From: Hellea sp.
Lineage (GTDB): Bacteria > Pseudomonadota > Alphaproteobacteria > Caulobacterales > Maricaulaceae
Assembly (NCBI GenBank): GCA_014238285.1
Contig: JABABK010000030.1
Span: 1-40,140, forward strand
Direction of reading: 5' to 3'
Length of the DNA: 40,140 bases
Numbering within the stretch: the first letter of the stretch is position 1; each line of letters begins with the position of its first letter. The notes below the pieces were generated by a model. The model saw nothing but the letters and a program-made list of their open reading frames with translations, was not told the origin of the DNA and ran no database searches. Both the position numbers and the translations under genes were made by a program. Positions 1-6,933 of this stretch are shown piece by piece.

Positions 1-12
1 GTGGTTGTGGAG

Positions 13-144
13 TCATATTTTTATCTCGACTTGGTGCGTTTGATACATAAGTCCGGTTCTGTCTATTGCGACCTGTTTTGTTGATTTAAGAAACTTGTCT
101 TTCTTGGGATTCACCCCGCCAATTATTAGATAGGCCTTAGCCAT
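13..144 (-). CDS. Small ORF of unknown function at left end, crossing the inverted repeat
   Basis: A 43-residue ORF with an ATG start preceded by a good ribosome site (GGAG about 7 bases upstream). It is lysine-rich (for example NPKKDKFLK) and I recognise no family. Its last third, around GLMYQTHQ, is encoded by the 26-bp sequence that recurs inverted at the right end, so its C-terminus may have been created by recombination. Its start overlaps the end of the upstream minus-strand ORF by 8 bases. The two ORFs could be one older gene split by a frameshift, since the upstream ORF runs out exactly where this one begins. Existence as a gene is moderately likely; function unknown. Confidence 0.4.
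   Translation of the reverse strand: MAKAYLIIGGVNPKKDKFLKSTKQVAIDRTGLMYQTHQVEIKI
31..56. repeat. 26-bp terminal repeat, left copy (inverted relative to right copy)
   Basis: Positions 31-56 are the exact reverse complement of 39716-39741. Identity stops abruptly on both sides of both copies, the behaviour expected of a site-specific recombination core rather than of two degraded copies of a longer element. The integrase gene ends about 310 bases inside this copy, where an attL core would be expected. Orientation is the oddity: prophage att cores are normally direct repeats. Confidence 0.85.
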
Positions 145-289
145 TCCGACTCTCCATAGTTCTAAAGGTTAAATTTTGGCGCAATAGTATATAGCCCCCA
201 CTGATTTCATTCAGTAATCTACGGGCTTGCGGAGCAGGGCGTTTACAGGTTCTTTTTTTGTTCACTGCGTCTATAAGGTGTTTTGACAT
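137..289 (-). CDS. Small basic ORF of unknown function, upstream partner of the left-end ORF
   Basis: A 50-residue ORF with ATG start, strongly basic (KKRTCKRP near the N-terminus, then QARRLL). No clear Shine-Dalgarno is visible. It ends 8 bases inside the next minus-strand ORF, a coupling typical of phage operons or of a frameshifted single gene. It lies downstream of the integrase on the same strand, between the integrase and the presumed attachment region. No family recognised; it could be host or phage. Confidence 0.35.
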   Translation of the reverse strand: MSKHLIDAVNKKRTCKRPAPQARRLLNEISGGYILLRQNLTFRTMESRNG

Positions 290-358
290 GTTAGTTTACA
301 TCCATCATATTGATTCAATAGGCTTTACGTGTGTTTCGAATCCTATCATCCAACACCT
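276..358. other. Stem-bounded structured segment with tRNA-like outer stem
   Basis: AGGTGTT at 276-282 pairs with AACACCT at 352-358, and inside it ATAGG (318-322) can pair with CCTAT (342-346). The text TTCGAATC at 335-342 resembles a tRNA T-loop. The geometry does not fit a real tRNA: the T-stem would be wrong and there is no proper anticodon arm. It may be a terminator-like structure for the leftward operon or a remnant of a tRNA-type attachment site. On the minus strand the inner part covers the start of the 50-residue ORF. Confidence 0.25.
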
Positions 359-364
359 ATAATA

Positions 365-1417
365 TCAAGGTATACTGGGGTTTTTAGGCTCTTCTAGTTT
401 ACTTTTTACAGCGCGGTTTACATTTATCTGTCTCAGCACGTCCTTAATGATGGCTGAATTGTCCACATAAACCCGTCTAATCTCTTCAATTTTGTACTTA
501 GACCAGCCCATAATATCGGCCACACGCTCATCTGTGACACCGTTTTCGATCAGCATTGTGGCGAATGTTCCTCTAAGGTCATGGAATCGCTTATCAATAC
601 CGGCTGCTATCTTTGCTCGCCGGAATGCGCTTTGCAGAGACGATGATTTCCAAGGGTTGCCGAATGAGTTGGTTAAGATGCATTCATGTATGCGCGGCCA
701 GCTATCAAGCTTCTCGCGTAGCTCTGGCAATATAGGCACAAAAACCCGTTTGCCTGTCTTGGATGTCTCCCATTCTATGTATTCGCCTTTGTCGGCTTCC
801 CATGTAATATCCATCAAATCACCCTTACGAAGGCCTGTAAGTCGCGCGAGATCAATCGCTCGTTGGCATTCTGGCGTTGTTCCGGCCAGCAATAGCTCGA
901 TCTCTTTAGGCATCCAGATCACATCTGCCCTGCTATTCTCGTACAGCTTGCCGATTCCTTTGGCATGATTGGCCTCGATACGGCCACGCTCAACCGCATT
1001 CGATAGAACAACCCGCAATGTCTCTATCCGCATATCAGCGGCTTTGGGCCTATCGGCGTTCTCGTCCCGCCAGTTGACAAAAATTTCCTTCACAGACACA
1101 TCATTGAGCGCCGCAATAGGCATATCACCAAATCGGATCTGGATTTCGTCTAGGTATATGGTGCGGTAATGCTTTGTAGACTTTGCCAACTTGTCAAACG
1201 CATGACTCTTGCGATAGTTTATAATCAGTGATAGAAAAACCTTATCGTCTGGCTCTCTACGGGTTTGCAGCGCCGCGCCATAAGCAATGTGAAATTCAGG
1301 GCTTCCAGGCACAGCAATAATTCTAGGCCCGCCACGCCATGCGTAATAGTAGACTTCTTTAGACCCATCTTTCATGGTCTTTTTGACTTTGTGAATGCCT
1401 TTAGGAAGCTTGAGCAT
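365..1417 (-). CDS. int: Phage integrase, tyrosine recombinase
   Basis: Site-specific recombinase that integrates and excises the prophage by a 3'-phosphotyrosyl intermediate. Visible catalytic residues, numbered from the ATG: Arg197 in ARLTGLRKGDL, a probable Lys220 in TSKTGK, His279 and Arg282 in FHDLRGTFAT, Trp305 in MGWS, and nucleophile Tyr317 in RRVYVD. The N-terminal half fits arm-binding plus SAM-like core-binding domains. Length of 350 residues is usual for the family. I prefer the ATG at 1417, which has AGGGTGAG upstream, over a GTG at 1426. The 3' end points to the left attachment region, and the gene overlaps the small upstream gene by 17 bases. Likely intact. Confidence 0.93.
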   Translation of the reverse strand: MLKLPKGIHKVKKTMKDGSKEVYYYAWRGGPRIIAVPGSPEFHIAYGAALQTRREPDDKVFLSLIINYRKSHAFDKLAKSTKHYRTIYLDEIQIRFGDMPIAALNDVSVKEIFVNWRDENADRPKAADMRIETLRVVLSNAVERGRIEANHAKGIGKLYENSRADVIWMPKEIELLLAGTTPECQRAIDLARLTGLRKGDLMDITWEADKGEYIEWETSKTGKRVFVPILPELREKLDSWPRIHECILTNSFGNPWKSSSLQSAFRRAKIAAGIDKRFHDLRGTFATMLIENGVTDERVADIMGWSKYKIEEIRRVYVDNSAIIKDVLRQINVNRAVKSKLEEPKNPSIP

Positions 1418-1595
1418 GATTCTCACCCTGTTTTTGCTTCCAGACCTCTAACGGCGATAGCTTGGCGGTCAATGCTTTGTCCTTCTTATAGACACGCACA
1501 GCCCCATCCTGATCCCGCTCTATGACAATATCATCGATAGATATGCCGTTGCTGGTCAGTGCGCTTACAAGCTCTTTGACGCCGGATCGTTTCAT
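1401..1595 (-). CDS. Small protein upstream of integrase, possible excision or control factor
   Basis: A 64-residue protein starting MKRSGVKELVSAL and ending in a glutamine- and lysine-rich tail. It overlaps the integrase start by 17 bases, so the two are translationally coupled. No excisionase helix-turn-helix is obvious, but the position directly upstream of int in the leftward operon is where recombination directionality factors often sit. The middle (DDIVIERDQDGAVRVYKKD) looks like a short beta-hairpin. Function not established. Confidence 0.6.
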   Translation of the reverse strand: MKRSGVKELVSALTSNGISIDDIVIERDQDGAVRVYKKDKALTAKLSPLEVWKQKQGENHAQAS

Positions 1596-1658
1596 TGTTT
1601 CTCAGTCTTTCTTTGTAAAGCTAGTACGTTTCGATATGCGTGTGGCCTGTGTCATGGG

Positions 1659-1871
1659 TTAGGTGAAAAGGCCTTCTAAGTTCAATTCATTTAGTTTTCG
1701 GACATCTGTTTTAGACATGCCAGAACTCATCAATAATTGTATTGAGAATTGGGATAGCAGCCCTGAAAGCAACATCGGGTTGACGCCAGCCGTTAGTAAA
1801 TTTTGGAAATAGTCTTGTAATTCCTTTCCAAGCCTTAAATCGTCGTCATTTATCTGCATGTTTTCCATCAC
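1659..1871 (-). CDS. Hypothetical small phage protein
   Basis: A 70-residue protein, acidic at the N-terminus (MQINDDDLRLGKELQDYF), then predicted helices with a hydrophobic stretch (LLSGLLSQFSIQLLMSSG) too polar for a clear membrane segment. It overlaps the next upstream gene by 4 bases (ATGA type), showing it belongs to the leftward operon. No family recognised. Confidence 0.55.
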   Translation of the reverse strand: MMENMQINDDDLRLGKELQDYFQNLLTAGVNPMLLSGLLSQFSIQLLMSSGMSKTDVRKLNELNLEGLFT

Positions 1872-2074
1872 CTCGCCTCCATTCTATAACCATCAGCTTC
1901 ATTGTTCATGTCTGTTTGCTGTTGGGATAGCTGAGCGCGTAGGGCGTCTATCTCTGGCTGTCTGGCGTTCCATGCGGCAATGAATGCATGAAGTATATCT
2001 TCTTGTTCAGGCACACCAGACTTGTCCAAATCACGATCAAATTTACGCCAAGCCTTTTTCATGTCATTAGCCAT
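1868..2074 (-). CDS. Hypothetical small helical phage protein
   Basis: A 68-residue charged protein. The segment ending AAWNARQPEIDALRAQLSQQQ looks like a short coiled coil, a pattern common in small early phage proteins of no known role. It sits one base from the upstream gene and overlaps the downstream one by 4 bases, so it is operonic. No function can be assigned. Confidence 0.6.
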   Translation of the reverse strand: MANDMKKAWRKFDRDLDKSGVPEQEDILHAFIAAWNARQPEIDALRAQLSQQQTDMNNEADGYRMEAR

Positions 2075-2075
2075 C

Positions 2076-2279
2076 TTATTCTTCCTCTGTTTGGGCGATT
2101 CCAGCGGTGAATTTCATGGCAAATATAGCGCTGTGAATTTCGCCTTGTTCTTCCTTGGTTAAATACATGCGGCAAGCCAAATCATTCCATGCCTGCAACT
2201 CCACTATCTGCGCCTTAAGAGCGGTGATTTCAGGATCTCTGGATTTTTCACCTGATTTGTATGCGTCCATATCAGCCAT
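2076..2279 (-). CDS. Hypothetical small phage protein with coiled-coil segment
   Basis: A 67-residue protein with a heptad-like stretch (ITALKAQIVELQAWNDLA) and a C-terminal acidic tail (TEEE). Its start abuts the end of the upstream helix-turn-helix gene with a 1-base overlap. It resembles the neighbouring 68-residue protein in carrying an ALxAQ motif followed by helix; a shared origin is possible but unproven. Confidence 0.6.
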   Translation of the reverse strand: MADMDAYKSGEKSRDPEITALKAQIVELQAWNDLACRMYLTKEEQGEIHSAIFAMKFTAGIAQTEEE

Positions 2280-2527
2280 TAGGATTGTCCTTCGTTTATT
2301 ATCTTTTCGATACGGTCATATTTTCGCTTTAGGAGTTTATACTTATCGTAAATCTGTGTCTTGTTCACCGCGTCATAACCAACGCAGGCTAGGCGTACAT
2401 TTTCAGGAATAGTCATTGTTTTAAGCCACTTGAAATATGATGATCTACCAATACCTAAAGCTTCGGCAGCTTCCGTTGCCGTAAAGCCCCATGAGATAGC
2501 CCATTGTCTTAGTTCAAGCCCTGTCAT
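2279..2527 (-). CDS. Small helix-turn-helix DNA-binding protein
   Basis: An 82-residue protein whose first 40 residues fit an XRE/Cro-type helix-turn-helix: GFTATEAAEALGIGRSSYFK gives the scaffold helix, turn and recognition helix. The rest is a basic helical tail (YKLLKRKYDRIEKI). It probably binds DNA as a minor regulator of the leftward operon. It is linked to a 34-residue ORF upstream by an ATGA overlap. Its target is unknown. Confidence 0.7.
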   Translation of the reverse strand: MTGLELRQWAISWGFTATEAAEALGIGRSSYFKWLKTMTIPENVRLACVGYDAVNKTQIYDKYKLLKRKYDRIEKIINEGQS

Positions 2528-2628
2528 GACTTGCTCTCCGGTGCTATGGGGGCGGCTGTGTAGGGCCTTGGAAACGGCATAAACCAGTCTGGCGTGGTGA
2601 TTTTCATTACTGTATAGGTATTACTCAT
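2524..2628 (-). CDS. Tiny proline-rich ORF between two operon genes
   Basis: A 34-residue ORF filling the gap between the genes at 2279-2527 and 2625-2855. It overlaps both neighbours by 4 bases (ATGA at each end), which strongly suggests it is translated. The sequence is rich in proline and aromatics (TTPDWFMPFPRPYTAAPIAP). It is not a membrane protein and matches nothing I know. Confidence 0.6.
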   Translation of the reverse strand: MSNTYTVMKITTPDWFMPFPRPYTAAPIAPESKS

Positions 2629-2855
2629 GATTGTTCCTCTAGTATTTCGCCAAAGCGCTTGAAATCTGCTAGGGCTGCTTCGCGGGTTGGGAATCTGTGT
2701 TCACCAAAGCCATGATTTGATGAAAAGTCATCATCGTCATGCTCAAGATATTCATTATCGTTTGTGAAAATATACAGATAACCAGTAGACACATGACCAA
2801 CATCAAGCGTCCCATTAATCACCTCACCGCTTGCAAACTTTAATCGTGCTTTCAT
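2625..2855 (-). CDS. Hypothetical acidic phage protein
   Basis: A 76-residue protein. The N-terminal half reads as alternating beta strands (MKARLKFASGEVINGTLDVG), followed by an acidic run (EHDDDDF) and a C-terminal helix ending EILEEQS. It is coupled to the NinB gene upstream by a 4-base overlap. The position among recombination genes is suggestive only; no family recognised. Confidence 0.6.
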   Translation of the reverse strand: MKARLKFASGEVINGTLDVGHVSTGYLYIFTNDNEYLEHDDDDFSSNHGFGEHRFPTREAALADFKRFGEILEEQS

Positions 2856-3253
2856 CCTGCTTTCCTTTCACGCAATCCAGGTTGGGGATTGTCTCCGATT
2901 CCGTATTTGCCTTTGAAGGCATCTATTAATTCCATAAGTAGCGAAAACTCGTGCTTTTTAAGCTCACTCGACTTGAAGCCAATGGTAATCAAATCCCCAA
3001 ATTCATCGGGCATTGTCAAAACTTCCATATCCAATTGAGCCATGAAATAACCCTTCCATTGCAGCTCGCTCCAATACTGGCCATGCCATAGGAAATTACG
3101 GGCTATAGGGCGCAACACAGGCCATAAGCGGTCATTCTGGCTCAAGGTTCGCTTGGGCTCATGAACGTCCACCACATAGCCATCCGGCGCAGTCTTGACG
3201 GCTATTGTAGCTCTATTGCGGGCTTGATCGTGGGATAGGGTGAACTTGGTCAT
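2852..3253 (-). CDS. ninB: NinB-family recombination protein
   Basis: A 133-residue protein of the NinB/Orf family, which in lambdoid phages binds single-stranded DNA and SSB and stands in for RecFOR during recombination. The family signature is visible: KRTLSQNDRLWPVLRPIA, then W-H-G-Q-Y-W, a tryptophan-lysine segment (LQWKGYF), and a C-terminal helix ELIDAFKGKYGIG. I chose the ATG at 3253, because the family begins near MTKFTLSHDQA and the SSB gene ends at 3255. A longer frame reaching 3358 would only translate SSB sequence. The neighbours SSB and Rad52-type annealase make a coherent recombination module. Confidence 0.85.
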   Translation of the reverse strand: MTKFTLSHDQARNRATIAVKTAPDGYVVDVHEPKRTLSQNDRLWPVLRPIARNFLWHGQYWSELQWKGYFMAQLDMEVLTMPDEFGDLITIGFKSSELKKHEFSLLMELIDAFKGKYGIGDNPQPGLRERKAG

Positions 3254-3254
3254 T

Positions 3255-3707
3255 TTAAAATGGGATCTCAGAATCAGATTGATTGTTACCGCCAGATTGA
3301 CCGCTTGCAGGCCCGCCATAACTACCACTTGAGCCGGATTGATTGCCCTTGCTGTCAAGCAGGACTAGCTCGCCTCGGAAGCGTTGCAAAACAACTTCGG
3401 TCACGTACCTTGTGTTGCCGTCTCGATCTTCGTATTTACGAGTCTGTAACTGGCCTTCGAGGTAAAGTTTTGTGCCTTTCTTGACGTAGTTTTCAGCGAC
3501 CTTGATTAGGTTCTCGTTGAATATGGCTATGTTATGATACTGAACGGACTCTTTTTTCTCACCGCTTTGTTTGTCGCGCCATGTCTCATTTGTAGCAATG
3601 CTCAGATTGCAAACTTTGTTCCCATTGCTAAAGCTACGAACCTCAACATCTTTGGTGCAATTTCCAACTAGAATTACTTTGTTTACTGATCCGGCCACTA
3701 TACCCAC
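3255..3707 (-). CDS. ssb: Single-stranded DNA-binding protein
   Basis: A 150-residue SSB: an N-terminal OB fold starting SVNKVILVGNCTKDVEVR, with typical core strands (YHNIAIFNENLIKVAENYVKKG, shortened here to YHNIAIF) and LYLEGQLQTRKYEDRDGN. A glycine/serine-rich linker follows, and it ends in the acidic tip DSEIPF used to recruit partner proteins. It coats ssDNA during phage replication and recombination. Its end is 1 base from the NinB start; NinB-type proteins are known to contact SSB. Full length for the family. Confidence 0.93.
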   Translation of the reverse strand: MGIVAGSVNKVILVGNCTKDVEVRSFSNGNKVCNLSIATNETWRDKQSGEKKESVQYHNIAIFNENLIKVAENYVKKGTKLYLEGQLQTRKYEDRDGNTRYVTEVVLQRFRGELVLLDSKGNQSGSSGSYGGPASGQSGGNNQSDSEIPF

Positions 3708-3913
3708 CCCTCTTTTTTAGCATGAGTAAGCAATTCCGCTTCTGATGAAAAAGTTCCTCCGCCATAAATGAAGTCGGCTGTATGCCCCATTGCGCCATCA
3801 GGTTCTTTGGTGATTTCAACAGCCGCTGCCACGATAGATTCAAGCATCTTATTGTGGTGGTCAGCTATAGCCCGTAGCCCGACTAATTTAATTTCTTTTG
3901 ATGGTATTTTCAT
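3698..3913 (-). CDS. Hypothetical small phage protein upstream of ssb
   Basis: A 71-residue protein starting MKIPSKEIKLVGLRAIADHH, with a helical N-terminal half and a glycine-containing C-terminal part (FIYGGGTFSSEAELLTHAKK). It overlaps the SSB start by 10 bases. A ribosome site (GGAGATAAT) precedes the ATG. It shares operon membership with the recombination genes but no domain is recognised. Confidence 0.6.
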   Translation of the reverse strand: MKIPSKEIKLVGLRAIADHHNKMLESIVAAAVEITKEPDGAMGHTADFIYGGGTFSSEAELLTHAKKEGWV

Positions 3914-3923
3914 TATTATCTCC

Positions 3924-4685
3924 TTATGCGGCTAGTTTGGTTTTAAGTTCTTTTTTACGGTCACCCGCTTCTTGTATTAGTGAGTCAACGTAATCTTGGT
4001 GCATTGTTCCGAGTGTTTCGAAATTACGCTTCCAGAGGTCTTCTAGCCCTGATATTGTAGGCTCATCCCGTATGTCTTTTTCAAGGCGCGTGTAGTCATC
4101 CCGACTGTCTGTTTTTGATCGGCGCTCTGGCTTTATGTCTTGCGGGTCAGCATCATCCGGCTCTCTAGCGACAGGCTCTTTGCCATGACTCACTGCTTGA
4201 TGGGCGCGGTCAAGAATACTTCTCATCCCGTCTTTTATCTGCCCGTATTTATCAATGGAAACCCACTGGCTTTTAATGCCGTAAAGATACCTGCCCACAC
4301 CCCATGCAACAGCGGCGGTCTTGAATGCATCTGAAAAATTACCCTTGTTGGCGTCTTGACTTGAAAGCCCTGTTCCAGACGACCTACCGCCAGCACCATG
4401 AGACTTCCAAATCCACTCACCATCTCTAACTCTAACGCCTATCCGGCAACCTAGAAGGCCATTGCCGACATCGTAAAATTCGTCTTGCCACCCATCAACA
4501 CCACAAACCTCATCAAACCTGTCATAAGCATCCCTCGCATCAATATAAGCAAGAGCTAGCCCGCTCGTAGGCCTAGCGTTGTTGTTTCCCGTCTCAGCCT
4601 TCACTTTTTTCACATTGGTAGCGCCAACACGGTAATGAATTTGACCGTCCTTAAAGGGCGTGGCGAGTTTGATTAAATCTGTCAT
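3924..4685 (-). CDS. Rad52/Rad22-family single-strand annealing protein
   Basis: A 253-residue recombinase of the phage Rad52-like group. Family features in the first 140 residues: YIDARDAYDRFDEVCGVDGW, then QDEFYDVGNGLLGCRIGVRV, a glycine/serine loop around the middle, and AFKTAAVAWGVGRYLYGI. It anneals complementary single strands for phage recombination and for generating replicative concatemers. The C-terminal third is charged and linker-like, perhaps an SSB-contact tail. It lies with SSB and NinB, making an exonuclease-less annealing module; no exonuclease gene is visible next to it. Confidence 0.85.
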   Translation of the reverse strand: MTDLIKLATPFKDGQIHYRVGATNVKKVKAETGNNNARPTSGLALAYIDARDAYDRFDEVCGVDGWQDEFYDVGNGLLGCRIGVRVRDGEWIWKSHGAGGRSSGTGLSSQDANKGNFSDAFKTAAVAWGVGRYLYGIKSQWVSIDKYGQIKDGMRSILDRAHQAVSHGKEPVAREPDDADPQDIKPERRSKTDSRDDYTRLEKDIRDEPTISGLEDLWKRNFETLGTMHQDYVDSLIQEAGDRKKELKTKLAA

Positions 4686-5170
4686 TTCATTCTCACTGTT
4701 AAGCTAGTGCTGCCGTTATCCATTGTGGTTCCTGGAATATCTGTTTCAGCGTCCTTGACCTTTTTCATGTCAGCGCTAACCACGATTTCACGCAGCTTGA
4801 AGTTATCCGGCAGGGCGTGAACATCTGTCACAATGCGCTTTGGCTTGCGTACTGATTTTGACAGCGTGGCTTGTGGCAATACGATTTTCTTCTGGCGTCC
4901 GGCATCCATCAATTGAAGAGCTGCGCCGCGTAGAGCTTTCTCTCGCTTTGCAGATGCGGCCTTACGTGATTGACGGTTCTTGACTTGCTCAGCCAACACG
5001 TCTTGAAATCCGCTTTCTTCTTCAATGCCCGTCACAAGCTTTTCGACAAGCTCATATAAATCCGTTTCACCCTCAAGCATTCCGGCAAGCAATTCGGCAT
5101 CGTCTGGACATTGCACCTGCACGTATTCAGTCACACGCTTAATGTCGATTAGAGCAATATCTACACGCAT
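4682..5170 (-). CDS. Siphovirus Gp157-like protein
   Basis: A 162-residue protein matching the Gp157 layout: an N-terminal helical region (DLYELVEKLVTGIEEE), a long coiled coil with Lys/Arg-rich part (SRKAASAKREKALRGAALQL), and a C-terminal region with K-LPDNFKLREIVVSADM and SLTVR at the end. Gp157 proteins were linked to phage resistance in Streptococcus and are common next to annealing proteins; the biochemical role is unclear. It overlaps the Rad52-like gene by 4 bases. Confidence 0.75.
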   Translation of the reverse strand: MRVDIALIDIKRVTEYVQVQCPDDAELLAGMLEGETDLYELVEKLVTGIEEESGFQDVLAEQVKNRQSRKAASAKREKALRGAALQLMDAGRQKKIVLPQATLSKSVRKPKRIVTDVHALPDNFKLREIVVSADMKKVKDAETDIPGTTMDNGSTSLTVRMK

Positions 5171-5364
5171 TGGGGAGTCGCCAGCACTGCTTGATCGTAC
5201 ATGTATTCCTTAGCGCCAAACAAAAGCTCGCTCTGTGCGTAAAGCTCATTTGCTCGTTCGCTGTTTCCATCAAAGCGATATTTACATGCCTCTTCGCGTA
5301 GTGACCTGTAAGCGGCTAATACCGCTGAATTGTGGTCGCCAAATGTTTTAATCTCGTCTGTCAT
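5161..5364 (-). CDS. Hypothetical small phage protein
   Basis: A 67-residue helical protein starting MTDEIKTFGDHNSAVLAAYR. The middle (GNSERANELYAQSELLFG) resembles a TPR-like pair of helices, but one unit is too little to call. It overlaps the Gp157-like gene by 10 bases. No function assigned. Confidence 0.6.
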   Translation of the reverse strand: MTDEIKTFGDHNSAVLAAYRSLREEACKYRFDGNSERANELYAQSELLFGAKEYMYDQAVLATPQCV

Positions 5365-5418
5365 GCTGCGTCCTTATGTTTGTATTATTTGCCCCGAAGG
5401 CACGAAAAGCCTTAGTCA

Positions 5419-5775
5419 TCACTCTACCTTTCCAGCCATAGGGGAGGCTTTAGAGAGGACGGTATGCTCGTCTTCTAGTTCTCCGTAGGGGTCTTGATCC
5501 AATTCCTGCGATGTCATGGCAACAGCCAAGTCAAGCCCGCAAGTTATAATTCCGTATGGAGTAGGAACATCTGGTTTGTCGTTGGGCTTTCGGTTCGGAA
5601 AGTTCTTGTTGAAGTTTTTCAAACGTTGTTCGTCATGAGATTTAAAGTCTTTTCTCCACAGCCAAAAACTGCCTGGTGTGTTACATGTTGAAACCCAACC
5701 AAAGCGCTCTAAATAACAACGCTTTAGGTACTTAACTCTATCTTGTGCGGCGTCTATTTCGTAAAACTTACCCAT
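5419..5775 (-). CDS. Hypothetical phage protein
   Basis: A 118-residue protein. I start it at the ATG at 5775 (MGKFYEIDAAQDRV), which has GGAGATGAAA directly upstream; an ATG 12 bases earlier lacks a ribosome site. It is rich in aromatics and basic residues in the first half (FGWVSTCNTPGSFWLWRKDF) and proline-rich in the middle (KPNDKPDVPTPYG). No domain recognised. It probably belongs to the leftward operon. Confidence 0.6.
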   Translation of the reverse strand: MGKFYEIDAAQDRVKYLKRCYLERFGWVSTCNTPGSFWLWRKDFKSHDEQRLKNFNKNFPNRKPNDKPDVPTPYGIITCGLDLAVAMTSQELDQDPYGELEDEHTVLSKASPMAGKVE

Positions 5776-5808
5776 TTTCATCTCCATTAAATACTATTAA
5801 CGCCCGCT

Positions 5809-6072
5809 CTAAGGCTCGACGCCTTCAACACGATCAAGCACATGGTGATTACCGCTTCCTGAACAAGCTGGCCAATCATAGGATTTGAGTGCTCGTTGAC
5901 AGGGATAGCGTGTTAGGTCAGCATTTATGTATAACTGAGCGGCAGCTTCTTTACAGGCAAGCCGTTCCTTATCGGACATAACACCAGTTCGGAAAGCTAT
6001 CTTTTTCCATTTATCAACGATCTTTGCGGCAGCTATTCGCCCCGCATCGTCTAGTATGTATTTGTTACTCAT
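5809..6072 (-). CDS. Hypothetical phage protein
   Basis: An 87-residue protein with an N-terminal helix (AGRIAAAKIVDKWKKIA) and a C-terminal part holding three residues of interest: Cys in RYPCQRAL, Cys in WPACSG and His-His in GNHHVLD. This could form a small metal site, but spacing does not match a known zinc ribbon. A ribosome site (AGGAAGCGTA) precedes the ATG. Role unknown. Confidence 0.55.
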   Translation of the reverse strand: MSNKYILDDAGRIAAAKIVDKWKKIAFRTGVMSDKERLACKEAAAQLYINADLTRYPCQRALKSYDWPACSGSGNHHVLDRVEGVEP

Positions 6073-6125
6073 TACGCTTCCTTTAGTTTAACTATTGTTT
6101 TGTCGTGTAAGTCCATGAGGAGGAG

Positions 6126-6404
6126 CTAAGCTGAAAATCTAGGACTAAAAAAGTCAACTAATTTGCCAGTTGATCTATCGAGTTTTCCGTAAATCCCGAA
6201 AACATCATGGGCAAAATTGAAGTCGTCTGCGTTGAGCAATTCAGCAAGGCGCAAAGGGTTTCCGTTTGCGTGAACCGCCGTAATATCCATGTTGATAGAT
6301 AGGGCGTCATGATCGACACCTCGGTCTTCAAACATACGCTTGGCGCGTTTGGTAATTGCTAGAATTACCTTGCCATCTTCTCTTGTTACATCAAATTTTA
6401 TCAT
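6126..6404 (-). CDS. Hypothetical phage protein
   Basis: A 92-residue protein beginning MIKFDVTREDGKVILAI. The start at 6404 is chosen because AAGGAGAAATGAA sits just upstream; extending the frame to 6467 would run into the upstream gene. It looks like a small alpha/beta protein with a beta hairpin at the start. Located near the promoter-proximal end of the leftward operon. No family recognised. Confidence 0.6.
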   Translation of the reverse strand: MIKFDVTREDGKVILAITKRAKRMFEDRGVDHDALSINMDITAVHANGNPLRLAELLNADDFNFAHDVFGIYGKLDRSTGKLVDFFSPRFSA

Positions 6405-6426
6405 TTCATTTCTCCTTAAAACGGTG

Positions 6427-6855
6427 CTATGCCGCCGCCTCAACAGCGCTTGATTTAACGACTTCAATCGCCGCGTTTAATTCTGATAAAAGTTCCATTT
6501 GCTTGACGTGAATGTCAGCGAAAGCTTGAGTTCTAAGAGCCGCCATATTTGAACACTCAATAGCTTTGATCATGGCGCGTACCATCTTGTCAGCGCTCTC
6601 TATGTTCTTAATGTCGCATCTTAGACGATATGCCTGATCGTCAAGCTTGGCCTGTATAGCCGCTTGCTTGCCTTCAGGGGTCAACTTGCGTAACTCGCTA
6701 ATACGGCTGTTGATGCTTGATATTGCGTCTCGGCGGGACTCTGAAATGAATGTTCCAGAACTACGAAGAGCTAATACATCAAGCTCTAATCCGGCGATAT
6801 GTGCGCGGATGCTGGCGGTGTGTTGGTCACTGATTATGTCGGTTTGTGCGTTCAT
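6427..6855 (-). CDS. Promoter-proximal coiled-coil protein of the leftward operon
   Basis: A 142-residue, almost entirely helical protein with heptad-like stretches (SSINSRISELRKLTPEGKQ and a second one near KQMELLSELNAAIEV). It is the first gene after the leftward early promoter, with a GGAG ribosome site upstream of the ATG. First genes of such operons are often antirepressors, antiterminators or host takeover factors, but nothing in the sequence decides between them. Confidence 0.65.
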   Translation of the reverse strand: MNAQTDIISDQHTASIRAHIAGLELDVLALRSSGTFISESRRDAISSINSRISELRKLTPEGKQAAIQAKLDDQAYRLRCDIKNIESADKMVRAMIKAIECSNMAALRTQAFADIHVKQMELLSELNAAIEVVKSSAVEAAA

Positions 6856-6878
6856 TGTTCACTCCATTTGTTAGGAGT

Positions 6879-6907
6879 AAACTAATCCACAAAAAGTGGA
6901 AAGTCAA
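6879..6907 (-). promoter_or_regulatory. Leftward early promoter (pL-like)
   Basis: On the minus strand: -35 TTGACT (6907-6902), a 17-base spacer that is exactly the operator palindrome (6901-6885), then a weak -10 TAGTTT (6884-6879). The predicted start is near 6872, with the first gene starting at 6855. The rightward promoter at 8215-8243 has the same design, which supports both calls. Confidence 0.7.
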
Positions 6908-6931
6908 TACATTATTCCACAATTAGTGAAA
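6885..6931. promoter_or_regulatory. Leftward operator pair for the phage repressor
   Basis: Two 17-bp sites: ATCCACAAAAAGTGGAA (6885-6901) and TTCCACAATTAGTGAAA (6915-6931), each one mismatch from a perfect TTCCAC-N5-GTGGAA palindrome. Centres are 30 bp apart, so both lie on one face of the helix. The first fills the promoter spacer; the second lies just upstream of -35, allowing cooperative binding. The same motif recurs at 8181-8237. Confidence 0.75.
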
Positions 6932-6933
6932 TA

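Noticed and set aside
276-358. Possible tRNA gene or tRNA-type att site
   Set aside because: The outer 7-bp stem and TTCGAATC are suggestive, but T-stem pairing, D-arm and anticodon arm do not fit, and no copy of this segment is found at the right end of the window.
492-968. Long plus-strand frame opposite the integrase
   Set aside because: It is a shadow of the integrase coding strand; no ribosome site, and the composition is typical of an antisense frame.
2852-3358. Longer NinB start at 3358
   Set aside because: The extra 35 codons lie entirely within the SSB gene in another frame and lack a ribosome site; the family begins near the ATG at 3253.
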